NCBI RefSeq assembly: GCF_036248255.1
Contig: NZ_CP109178.1
Coordinates: forward strand, 1,178,001-1,242,000
Reading direction: 5' to 3'
DNA length: 64,000 nt
Source of the DNA: Streptomyces sp. NBC_01717
GTDB taxonomy: Bacteria > Actinomycetota > Actinomycetes > Streptomycetales > Streptomycetaceae
In this document: positions 57,056 through 64,000 of the stretch, piece by piece
Layout of the letters: each line of letters opens with the position of its first letter
Position numbering within the stretch: position 1 is the stretch's first letter
Notes under the pieces: generated by a model
What the model was told of the DNA's origin: nothing
Databases searched by the model: none
What the model saw: the letters and a program-made list of their open reading frames with translations, nothing else
Position numbers and translations under genes: made by a program

Positions 57056-57086
57056 GCTCCTGACCCGCACTCGCATCACCCCTGCC

Positions 57087-57125
57087 GCCCGGCCGCCGGT
57101 GCCGATTCCCACCCGGCGGCCGGGC
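57087..57125 (+). terminator. Terminator after the beta-helix gene
   Basis: GCCCGGCCGCCGG at 57087-57099 pairs perfectly with 57113-57125 (13 bp, 13-nt loop). Confidence 0.7.
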
Positions 57126-57233
57126 CTCACGTTGCCTGAGGCCCGGCGGGTGCCCCCCGTTGGGGTGAGCAAAGGCCGAGCACGCCGTCGCCTCCCCCGC
57201 AGGAAGGCGACAACTCCGGCGATGTCAACGTGG

Positions 57234-58382
57234 TCAGGCCGTGGGAGCGAGTGCGTCGACGGTCTCCGGGGCGAGCCCGATCTCGGTGAGCACCTCACGG
57301 GTGTGGGTCCCGATGACCGGGGCGGGTGTGGGGTCGGCCGCGGGAGTGCCCTGGAATCGCGGGGCAGGGGCGGGCTGCAGCAGGCCGTCCTCGGTGTAGT
57401 AGGTGCCGCGGGCCACGTTGTGCGGGTGGGTGGCGGCCTCGGTCAGCCCGTACACCGGCGTGACGCACGACTGGGTGCCGTCGAAGGTGACGGTCCACTC
57501 CTCCCGGGTCCGGCCCGCGAAGACCTCGGCAAGTCGGTCGCCCATGGCGGGCCATGCATCGCGGTCGAGCTGCTTGGCGAACCTCGGGTCGTCGGTGAGC
57601 CCGAGGACTTCAAGGAGTACGGCGTAGAACTGCGGCTCGACGCTGCCGACCGCCATGTAGCCGCCGTCGGAGGTGCGATAGGTGCGGTAGAACGGTGCGG
57701 CGCCGTCGAAGAGGTTGGAGGCGCGCCGGTCGGTCCAGCGCCCCGTCGCCAGCAGCCCGTGGATCAGAGCGAGCTGGACGGCGGTCCCGTCGGTCATTGC
57801 CGCGTCGACCACCTGGCCCTCGCCGCTGCGCTCGGCGTGGACGAGTGCGGTGGTGATACCCAGGGCGAGCAGCATGCCGCCGCCGCCCATGTCGCCGAAG
57901 AGGTTCAGCGGGACGGGCGGGTTCTCGGCGGCTCCGCCGAGAGCGCCCAACGCGCCTGCGACAGCGATGTAGTTGATGTCGTGGCCGGGTGCTTGGGCAA
58001 GTGGTCCGTCCTGGCCCCAGCCGGTCATCCGGCCGTAGACCAGTTTGGGGTTGCGGGCCAGACAGGCCTCGGGGCCGAGGCCGAGGCGTTCGGTGACGCC
58101 GGGGCGGAAGCCCTCGATGAGCGCGTCGGCGGTGTCGATGATGGCCCGCACGGCCTCGACGCTCGCCGGGTCCTTGAGGTCGAGGGTGACCGAGCGGCGG
58201 TTGCGGTGCAGGATCGGGTGTCCGGAGGGGCGGCCGGCCTCGGCCGGACGGTCGATACGGATCACTTCGGCGCCCTGGTCGGCAAGGAGCATGCCGGCGA
58301 AGGGACCGGGACCGATGCCGCCGAGTTCGACGACGCGGATGCCGGCCAGCGGGCCGGCGGCGTTGGAGGGAAGGGCGCTCAA
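57234..58382 (-). CDS. CaiB/BaiF CoA-transferase family protein (alpha-methylacyl-CoA racemase-like)
   Basis: Class III CoA-transferase-fold enzyme of 382 residues. Family marks: [20 protein letters not shown] at the N-terminus, [13 protein letters not shown], His134 in [10 protein letters not shown] and Asp164 in [12 protein letters not shown], which correspond to the catalytic His126 and Asp156 of mycobacterial alpha-methylacyl-CoA racemase. This catalytic pair and the sequence around it favour a racemase over a transferase. It may epimerise 2-methylacyl-CoAs from branched fatty acids or sterols. It lies downstream of the acyl-CoA dehydrogenase on the same strand. Confidence 0.9.
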   Translation of the reverse strand: MSALPSNAAGPLAGIRVVELGGIGPGPFAGMLLADQGAEVIRIDRPAEAGRPSGHPILHRNRRSVTLDLKDPASVEAVRAIIDTADALIEGFRPGVTERLGLGPEACLARNPKLVYGRMTGWGQDGPLAQAPGHDINYIAVAGALGALGGAAENPPVPLNLFGDMGGGGMLLALGITTALVHAERSGEGQVVDAAMTDGTAVQLALIHGLLATGRWTDRRASNLFDGAAPFYRTYRTSDGGYMAVGSVEPQFYAVLLEVLGLTDDPRFAKQLDRDAWPAMGDRLAEVFAGRTREEWTVTFDGTQSCVTPVYGLTEAATHPHNVARGTYYTEDGLLQPAPAPRFQGTPAADPTPAPVIGTHTREVLTEIGLAPETVDALAPTA

Positions 58383-58529
58383 GGGAGTCTCTGCTTTCCG
58401 CGTGGCGATTTTTCCGGGTGGCGTGCCCGGGGGACGTTCGGGGACAACGGTCGCCCCGCAGGGGGTGAACGGGGGCGGCCGGTCGCCCGGGCCGGGGAAC
58501 CGAAGGCGGTCCGGGCAGCTGAGCCGGAC

Positions 58530-59687
58530 CTACAGACCGAGGTCCTTCGCGATGATGGTCTTCATGACCTCGCTGGTGCCGCCGTAGATCCGCGAGACGC
58601 GGGTGTCGGCATACAGCCGGGCGATCGGGTACTCCAGCATGTATCCGTAACCGCCGTGCAGCTGGAGGCACTTGTCGATGACGCGGCCGGCGACCTCGGT
58701 GCCGAACAGCTTGATCCTCGCAGCGTCGGCGCCGGTCAGTTCGCCGGAGTCGTCGAGCTCGATCCCCTTGTCGACCATGGTCTGGAGGGCCTCGACCTCG
58801 GCCGCGCACTCCGCGAGCACGAACTTGGTGTTCTGGAAGGCGGCCACGGGCTTGCCGAAGACCTGGCGCTCCATCACGTACTCGCGGGCGAAATCGATCG
58901 CGGCGGTGGCGGTGGCGCATGCGCCGACACCGATCGAGAGCCGCTCGCGGGGGAGGTTCTGGCCGAGGTAGGAGAAGCCCTTGTCCTGCTCTCCGAGCAG
59001 GTTCTCCACGGGGACCCTGACGTCGGTGAAGGACAGCTCGGAGGTGTCGGACGACTTCAGTCCGATCTTGTCCAGCTTGCGGCCGTACTCGAAGCCCTCG
59101 CTGTCGGTCGGGACGACCAGCAGGCTCAGGCCGTGGCGGCGGTCCTCGACGGTGACCGGCGAAGTGCGGGCCACGACGACGCACAGTTCGGAGTTGCGGG
59201 CGCCGGTGATGAAGGTCTTGGAACCGTTGAGGACGTAGTGCGTGCCGTCGTCGGAGAGTCCGGCAGTGGTGCGGATGCCCGCGAGGTCGGAGCCGGTGCC
59301 CGGCTCGGTCATGGCGATGCACAGCATGATGTCGCCGGCGGCGATGCCCGGGAGCCAGCGCTTCTTCTGCTCGTCGTCGGCGAGGTTGAGCAGGTACGGC
59401 AGGACGATGCCGGTGGAGACGCCGTAGTGGCCGAAGGAGACCGCGGCGCGGGCGCACTCCTCGTTGATGACGACCTGGTACTTGTAGCTGGTCTCGCCGG
59501 CACCGCCGAGCTCTTCGGGGACGTCGAAGCCCATCACGCCGAGGGCGCCGAGTTTACGGAAAAGGTCGCGGTCGACGAGGTTGTCGTGCTCCCACTGCTC
59601 GAAGTGAGGTTTCACCTCCTTGGCGATGAAGTCCCGGATCATCGACCGGAAGGCTTCGTGGTCCTCGTTGTAGATGGTGCGCTTCAT
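58530..59687 (-). CDS. Acyl-CoA dehydrogenase
   Basis: FAD enzyme of 385 residues, full length. N-domain DHEAFRSMIRDFIAKEV, FAD/substrate signature CIAMTEPGTGSDLAGIRTTA, second signature QLHGGYGYMLEYPIARLYAD and C-terminal IYGGTSEVMKTIIAKDLGL. In the last motif the position of the medium-chain catalytic Glu (IYEGT) is Gly, as in long-chain and isovaleryl-type enzymes that carry the base Glu in another helix. It oxidises an acyl-CoA to the enoyl-CoA. Part of a minus-strand group: scar of MaoC/SDR, this gene, then CaiB. A related enzyme starts at 63913. Confidence 0.94.
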   Translation of the reverse strand: MKRTIYNEDHEAFRSMIRDFIAKEVKPHFEQWEHDNLVDRDLFRKLGALGVMGFDVPEELGGAGETSYKYQVVINEECARAAVSFGHYGVSTGIVLPYLLNLADDEQKKRWLPGIAAGDIMLCIAMTEPGTGSDLAGIRTTAGLSDDGTHYVLNGSKTFITGARNSELCVVVARTSPVTVEDRRHGLSLLVVPTDSEGFEYGRKLDKIGLKSSDTSELSFTDVRVPVENLLGEQDKGFSYLGQNLPRERLSIGVGACATATAAIDFAREYVMERQVFGKPVAAFQNTKFVLAECAAEVEALQTMVDKGIELDDSGELTGADAARIKLFGTEVAGRVIDKCLQLHGGYGYMLEYPIARLYADTRVSRIYGGTSEVMKTIIAKDLGL

Positions 59688-59733
59688 GTGTCGGTCCCTG
59701 CTGTGTCGTAGTCGGATGTCGAGGCGGGCCGGA

Positions 59734-59863
59734 TCAGCGGGATCCGCCGTCGACGGTCAGGACCTGGGCGCTGATGTGGTTGGAGTCCTGCGTGTACCGC
59801 ACCGGCGGGCTCGGTCGAGAACTCGCGGGTACGGCTGCCGACGATGGCGACGTCGATGGCCAT
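59734..59863 (-). pseudogene. Deletion scar: MaoC-type dehydratase start joined to an SDR end
   Basis: From ATG 59863 (GGATG upstream) the minus strand reads MAIDVAIVGSRTREFSTEPA, a typical N-terminus of MaoC-like acyl dehydratases. Only a few bases later, in a different frame, come RYTQDSNHISAQVLTVDGGS, the last residues of a classical SDR such as a 3-hydroxyacyl-CoA dehydrogenase, ending at 59734. The rest of both genes is gone. Together with the flanking acyl-CoA dehydrogenase and CaiB genes this shows that a complete beta-oxidation-like operon once stood here. Confidence 0.65.
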
Positions 59864-60058
59864 GGGATGCCATCCAAATAGGTTATGGCCAATTCACTTT
59901 CTTCCCCGCATCGCCTCGTGTCAAGCGAATGCATGTACCAAGTTGAGGTTTCCACGCCATAATGATCACCATCCTCCGCCGCAACCTCCACGCACCGCAC
60001 TCGCGCGTGCCCGCCGTCCGGAAAGTCCGTACGGCGGGCACCGGCAGCACATCGACGG

Positions 60059-61390
60059 TCAGGCTCCGGCCCTGAGCCTGGCCACGTCCTTGTCCGGGTC
60101 GATCAGCAGCAGCGCCGCCACCGCGCCGGTGATCATCGTGACGCCGAGCGTCATGAAGCCGTTGCCGTACCCGATGGCGACCGACTCACCCGAGGCGACG
60201 AACTCACCGAGCACGAGGGGGGCGATGATGCCGCCGAGGCTGTAGATGGCGGTGATGATGCCGAAGACCATGCCGCGCTGCTTGGCCGGCGCAACATCGG
60301 CCACACCGGCGAAGGCGACGCCGTAGCCGGCGGAGTTCAGGGAGGCACCCAGGATGATCATCACCATCTGCGGAGTGCCCCGGTCCAGCATGGACATGCC
60401 GATGCTGCACAGGCCCGCGACGAGGACCAGTGCGGCGGGCAGCAACCCTCGGGTGATCCGGTTACTGATCCCTCGTTGCGTCATGACGGTGGAGATCACG
60501 CCGACGAGGAGCACCGAGACGACAGCACCGATGTAGGGCAGCGACGCGAGATTGCCCGCCGTCTCGGCGTCATAGCCCAGCCCCTCCTGCAGGTAGAGCG
60601 GGAGCCAGCTGACCTTGACCGCGGTGCAGGCGTACGCGACGAAGAAGAGGAGCGAGATGCCGATGAAGGTCCCCGTGCGGAACAGTCGCCCCAGCGGCAC
60701 GCGCTCAGGCAGGGCGGACCGCGACTCGCCCTTGCCGGGCCCATGCCCGCCCGATACCGCCTCCGGCCCCGACCGGCCCCAGACCAGCCACAGCGCCGCG
60801 ACCGCCAGACCGAAGACGGACAGCACACCGAACGCCGCATGCCAGGAGTAGCGGGTGATGACCGCAGTGAGCACCGGGTTGGCGATGACGGGGCCCACGC
60901 CGGCGCCGGCCACCACGATCGAGCTCGGAATGGCGCGCCTGTGCGCCGGGAACCACGAGTGTGCGACCTGCATCGCAAGAGCCGATGTGGGCCCCTCGGC
61001 GAAGCCGAGCAGCACCCGGCAGATCACGACGACGGTGAAGCCGACCTGTGCGGTCATGGGGGCGAGACTGAGCGCCCACACCGCGGCTACACCGGCGAGC
61101 AGCCAGCGCGCCCCGACCTTGCCGCCGAGCCAGCCACCGAGGATGCAGCCGACGGCGAACAGCCAGAAGAAGCTGCTCTGGATGACGCCGAACTGAGCGT
61201 TGTCCAGAGCCAGTTCCCTCTTCATCCCGACACCGGCCAGACCCACAACGACCTTGTCGGCATAGTTGACGAGCATCAGACACACAAGCAGCGCGACCAC
61301 GATCCACGCCCTGCGCCTCACCGGCACATCGCGAGCCCCGGACACGTCCGCCGGAACGGAACCGGGCACTTCCTGCTGATCAACGGCCAT
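60059..61390 (-). CDS. MFS transporter, anion:cation symporter (ACS) type
   Basis: Membrane carrier of 443 residues with 12 TM segments, GGGAGG before ATG 61390. The N-terminus (QEVPGSVPADVSG) is cytosolic, TM1 is followed by NYADKVVVGLAGVGM, and QSSFFWLFAVGCILGGWLGG plus LLGFAEGPTSALAMQVAHSW are typical of ACS members that import organic acids (hexuronates, phthalate, vanillate and similar). Lying between the acyl-CoA genes and the divergent TetR-TetR regulator, it probably imports the acid that the cluster degrades. Confidence 0.88.
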   Translation of the reverse strand: MAVDQQEVPGSVPADVSGARDVPVRRRAWIVVALLVCLMLVNYADKVVVGLAGVGMKRELALDNAQFGVIQSSFFWLFAVGCILGGWLGGKVGARWLLAGVAAVWALSLAPMTAQVGFTVVVICRVLLGFAEGPTSALAMQVAHSWFPAHRRAIPSSIVVAGAGVGPVIANPVLTAVITRYSWHAAFGVLSVFGLAVAALWLVWGRSGPEAVSGGHGPGKGESRSALPERVPLGRLFRTGTFIGISLLFFVAYACTAVKVSWLPLYLQEGLGYDAETAGNLASLPYIGAVVSVLLVGVISTVMTQRGISNRITRGLLPAALVLVAGLCSIGMSMLDRGTPQMVMIILGASLNSAGYGVAFAGVADVAPAKQRGMVFGIITAIYSLGGIIAPLVLGEFVASGESVAIGYGNGFMTLGVTMITGAVAALLLIDPDKDVARLRAGA

Positions 61391-61831
61391 GAGGACCTCC
61401 CTGGTACGAACACCCGACTTGGCGGTGAAGTGAATCACCCCTAACGCGGCCCCACAAGAGATCGGATGCATCGCCATGGTTATTTGTAATTCACAACCTC
61501 CGACCTCACACAGGCAAAAATGGCCTATACGCATCACTTCGCCCTGGTGACAGAGTTACGGTCAATTAACTTGTCGCGCCAGCGAGGTCGCCTCACCTCG
61601 CAATGAGCGGCACACCCGCCGCCGAGCACACCCCCGGGCGTCCGCCGAACCGACCCGGCGACCTCATGGATCCGCACAGCCGACCCCGGATCACACCGAG
61701 CCATACCTCGCGGGGACAGTTAGGGAGAAATTACTTATACCCGCATCTGTCCAGGTCACAGGGCATATCCTTCAGATGGCATTGCCCGAGGTGAAGAACA
61801 TTGTCGACAAATGAATCGCTGGTAACTTTGG

Positions 61832-61869
61832 CTCGCTGTCGGCCCGCACGACAGCGGGCCGACAGCGAG
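61832..61869. promoter_or_regulatory. 38-bp perfect hairpin just before the fused TetR gene
   Basis: CTCGCTGTCGGCCCGC (61832-61847) is matched exactly by 61854-61869; the loop is 6 nt. It ends 16 bp before ATG 61886. There is no gene upstream that it would terminate, so an operator or a leader structure of the regulator is more likely. The remaining 61391-61831 gap holds AT-rich promoter-like DNA and no gene. Confidence 0.6.
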
Positions 61870-61885
61870 GGGCGGACGGACACAG

Positions 61886-63094
61886 ATGCAGATGCAGACG
61901 GAAGTCTCGGGTCGCACGACCGCACGAAGGCCCCCGGACCGCAAGGCGCGGATCGTCTCGGCAGCTTCCGAACTCTTCCGCGAGCGCGGGTATCACAATG
62001 TCTCCGTAGCTGATGTCGCGGCCGCGGTCGGCATCACCGCCCCCGCGCTCTACCGGCACTTTCGAGGCAAGCCGGACCTTCTGCTCCAGGTCGTGCACCG
62101 CACGATGGGCGCGATCTCGCGATCGGTGGAGGGAAGCACCGATCTCGAGACGTATCTCCGTTCATCGGCGAACCGGACTCTGGAGGGCCGCGGCGCGGCG
62201 GTTCTGTGGCAGCGTGAGGCACGCCATCTGCCCGCCGAAAGCCGCGAGGAACTACGGCGCACGCTGAGCGACGTCGCCGACGGGATCGGCTCCCTGATCC
62301 ACACAGAACGTCCCGAACTGGACGGCCCCGACCTGGAGTTGCTGGCCTGGGCCGTGCTGTCGGTCTACGGATCGATCTCCTGGCACCGCACGTCCCTGCC
62401 CCGGCGCCGCTTCGAGGAACTGCTCCACCGCCTGGCGCGCGCCGCGACCGACTGCCCCCTCGGCACCCGGCCAGGCGCACCGGCCGAGGCCGAAGCCTCC
62501 ACCGGCGGCTACGCCGGGCTCGCACTGTCCCGGCGCGAGGAGATCCTCGTCGAGGCGATCCGGCTCTTCGACGAACGGGGCTTCCAGTCGGTGAGCACCG
62601 ACGACATCGGCGAGGCCGCCGGAGCATCAGGCCCCAGCATCTACAAGCACTTCCCCACCAAGACCGACCTGCTCGTCGCCGCCGTCCTACGGGGCGGCGA
62701 ACAGCGCAGGGCCGGTACGGCGCGCGCACTGGACCGGTCCGGCACCCCGAGCGAGAGCCTCGACCGCCTGCTGCGCTCCTACATCGAATTCGCCTTGACT
62801 CAGAGCCACCTGATCGGCCTGCTCATCGGGGAGCTCGACCAGCTCCCCGAGAAGGAGCGCAAGGCGTCCCGCCAGTCGCAGCGCGAATACCTCGCGCTCT
62901 GGACTCATGTGCTCGAGGGCGTCAGACCCGGACTCGACACGTCCGAAGCGAAGATCGTCATCATTGCGGTGCTGACCGTGATCGACAACGCCACGCGTGC
63001 GGGGCGCCTCGGTCGGCGTAACGATCTCGCCGACAGGCTGGCCGAGATCGGTACAGCGATGCTGATGTCCGGGGATGCGCGCACGGCTGCGTAG
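61886..63094 (+). CDS. Regulator with two tandem TetR units in one chain
   Basis: Protein of 402 residues with two complete TetR-like halves. First unit: RKARIVSAASELFRERGYHN (19-38), helix VSVADVAAAVGITAPALYRH, then a helical ligand domain to about residue 190. After a Pro/Ala/Glu-rich linker (residues 192-212), the second unit begins: SRREEILVEAIRLFDERGFQ, STDDIGEAAGASGPSIYKHF, and a further helical domain to the end. Such a chain could act as a monomer resembling a normal TetR dimer, or bind two sites. It diverges from the MFS transporter and flanks acyl-CoA genes on both sides. Alternative start: ATG 61892. Confidence 0.9.
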   Translation: MQMQTEVSGRTTARRPPDRKARIVSAASELFRERGYHNVSVADVAAAVGITAPALYRHFRGKPDLLLQVVHRTMGAISRSVEGSTDLETYLRSSANRTLEGRGAAVLWQREARHLPAESREELRRTLSDVADGIGSLIHTERPELDGPDLELLAWAVLSVYGSISWHRTSLPRRRFEELLHRLARAATDCPLGTRPGAPAEAEASTGGYAGLALSRREEILVEAIRLFDERGFQSVSTDDIGEAAGASGPSIYKHFPTKTDLLVAAVLRGGEQRRAGTARALDRSGTPSESLDRLLRSYIEFALTQSHLIGLLIGELDQLPEKERKASRQSQREYLALWTHVLEGVRPGLDTSEAKIVIIAVLTVIDNATRAGRLGRRNDLADRLAEIGTAMLMSGDARTAA

Positions 63095-63159
63095 GGCGTC
63101 GTCCCGACGGAGCCGACATCGAAGGCGCCGCCCATCACCCCTGAAGTCGCGCTTCATGA

Positions 63160-63215
63160 CTGATCGCTGATCACCGATCACTGATGGCTGATGGCTGATG
63201 GCTGATGGCTGATCC
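63160..63215. repeat. Tandem array of eight 7-bp units
   Basis: Units: CTGATCG, CTGATCA, CCGATCA, then four exact CTGATGG and a last CTGATCC. It is in the gap after the fused TetR gene and codes for nothing evident. Confidence 0.8.
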
Positions 63216-63356
63216 AGCGTTGGGTTGCTGCCCGGAACAACCGTGAAGGCCGTTCCGGGCAGGGGCGTATTCATACGGTCGGCTGCGCTCCGTCCCGGAA
63301 CGGTCCGCCCCGGCGGGCAGCCGTCGCCTCAGCTGGGCGTGCGGCTGGTTCACCGG

Positions 63357-63626
63357 TCAGTGGGTGTCACCACGCCAGTCCCACTTCAAAGGTTCGACCA
63401 GCCTGGGTTTGTACTCGGACCGCCCGCCCGGACCGTAGGCCCCGATCTCCGTGACCAGCGTCGCACCTTCGCGCAGCGCCGCGTCGGTCCACCCGGTGAC
63501 GTCCAGGAGCAGGCCGTCCAAGGGGCCGCCGACCAGCTCCCGGTACTCGTGGCCCGCTTTCGGTCCGGGGTCGGGGTCGTCGTGGTCGGCGCCGTAGACC
63601 CGACGCTGCCGCATGAGCTCGTCCAT
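63357..63626 (-). CDS. Small hypothetical protein with GGPLDG motif
   Basis: Protein of 89 residues. The central YRELVGGPLDGLLLDVTGWT resembles small actinobacterial (and phage) proteins that share the GGPLDG turn; function unknown. The start region is charged (MDELMRQRRVYGADHDDPDP), there is no signal or TM segment, and the C-terminus is PLKWDWRGDTH. No obvious ribosome site; an upstream GTG/ATG is possible but gives a Cys/Ser-rich extension. Confidence 0.6.
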   Translation of the reverse strand: MDELMRQRRVYGADHDDPDPGPKAGHEYRELVGGPLDGLLLDVTGWTDAALREGATLVTEIGAYGPGGRSEYKPRLVEPLKWDWRGDTH

Positions 63627-63912
63627 GCGGACAGCATTTCATCGAGCACTGACACCGGCCCGGCCGCACAGCGGCTTCGTGGTTCACAACAGTGTCCGCG
63701 CTGGGGCCGACCCTGCCGGCAACGCTCGGGCTTTCGTGCCGACCGTCACGCAGGCCCAGAAGATGAGGGAAGCATGACATCACTCGGTACTCCCGTTACC
63801 CCATCCCTGCCAGGAGAATCAAGCCGTCAAGTTGTAGACAGGATGGTTATGGCAGATTAACTTGATGCTGTTCCGGCGAGCATGCCGGGCACGCGAGTAA
63901 GGGAGTGCGATC

Positions 63913-64000
63913 GTGCGCCGCAGCGTGTTCACCGAGGACCACGAGGCGTTCCGGGCGACCGTCCGGGAGTTCATCGCCCAGGAGGTCACGCCGCATTACG
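63913..64000 (+). CDS. Acyl-CoA dehydrogenase (5' end only)
   Basis: GTG 63913 with GGGAG about 8 bp upstream starts VRRSVFTEDHEAFRATVREF, IAQEVTPHY, and runs off the window. This matches the N-terminus of the acyl-CoA dehydrogenase at 58530-59687 (EDHEAFRSMIRDFIAKEV) closely enough to be its paralogue. It probably belongs to the same catabolic region controlled by the fused TetR regulator. Confidence 0.8.
   Translation, partial: MRRSVFTEDHEAFRATVREFIAQEVTPHY

Noticed and set aside
57099..59711. 870-codon plus-strand frame across CaiB and acyl-CoA dehydrogenase
   Set aside because: Covers two unmistakable enzymes on the minus strand and has no domains.
63160..63215. Tandem units considered as a CRISPR array
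   Set aside because: Units are 7 bp and contiguous, without spacers or cas genes.

Overview
The window is GC-rich, actinobacterial DNA, and codon use, GTG starts, leader-poor promoters and the protein families (SAV_915 protein, catalase-peroxidase next to Fur genes, second enolase, NarL-type two-component parts, many secreted FG-GAP and lamin-tail proteins) point to Streptomyces or a close relative. It reads like accessory chromosome (an arm or a genomic island border), not core: genes are mostly single transcription units of unrelated function, spaced by gaps, and at least a dozen gene relics, several IS remnants and two MITE-like repeats are mixed with intact genes. No rRNA, tRNA or CRISPR array was seen.

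Layout. 1-6.3 kb: secreted phosphoesterase/LamG protein, a membrane protein of the LPG-synthase TM family, and an overlapping pair of polyprenol-dependent mannosyltransferases (MptB-like and GT87). 6.3-16 kb: HAD hydrolase; an intact Fur regulator diverging from a broken furA-katG operon in which only katG is intact; MFS exporter; a second enolase diverging from a MarR regulator; a MITE-like repeat; DUF402 protein; IS630 relic; ComB-like phosphatase. 16-21 kb: PAP2 phosphatase and histidine kinase fragments abutting tail to tail, dps, a secreted unknown, and two ruined glycoside hydrolases. 21-34.4 kb: DinB, DUF4230, an orphan oligopeptide-binding lipoprotein with an IS5-family relic upstream, S41 peptidase, methyltransferase, a divergent pair of large secreted FG-GAP repeat proteins, DUF4328 and DUF4331 proteins. 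34.4-41.6 kb: a 163-bp MITE-like element against the stop codon of nadE, SDR, methyltransferase-like protein, Lrp regulator diverging from an SMP-30 lactonase, and a 1443-bp IS701-family element with CTAG target duplication. 41.8-49.9 kb: orphan NarL response regulator with a kinase remnant, ABM-domain protein, a hydrolase/pentapeptide-DinB pair diverging from a WYL regulator, CorA, SAV_915, lamin-tail protein and DUF2945. 50-57 kb: phosphotransferase, chloramphenicol-phosphotransferase homologue, an NAD-epimerase gene diverging from a TetR gene with paired operators, nitrobindin-like protein and a damaged beta-helix protein. 57-64 kb: a CoA-linked catabolic cluster (CaiB/BaiF CoA-transferase, acyl-CoA dehydrogenase, a MaoC-SDR deletion scar, MFS transporter) facing a regulator made of two fused TetR units; a second acyl-CoA dehydrogenase runs off the right end.

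How parts work together. The clearest functional groups are: Fur plus KatG plus Dps for peroxide and iron stress; MptB/GT87 for mannan-type glycans; the acyl-CoA cluster with its TetR-TetR regulator and transporter; the SDR/TetR divergon; and the Lrp/SMP-30 divergon. I did not find a convincing new multi-gene system. The most unusual single items are the TetR-TetR fusion with a 38-bp hairpin in front of it, the paired 19-bp operators at 53.96-54.01 kb, the 7-bp tandem array downstream of the fused regulator, and two histidine-kinase fragments whose order would be restored if 16.55-42.74 kb were a circle.
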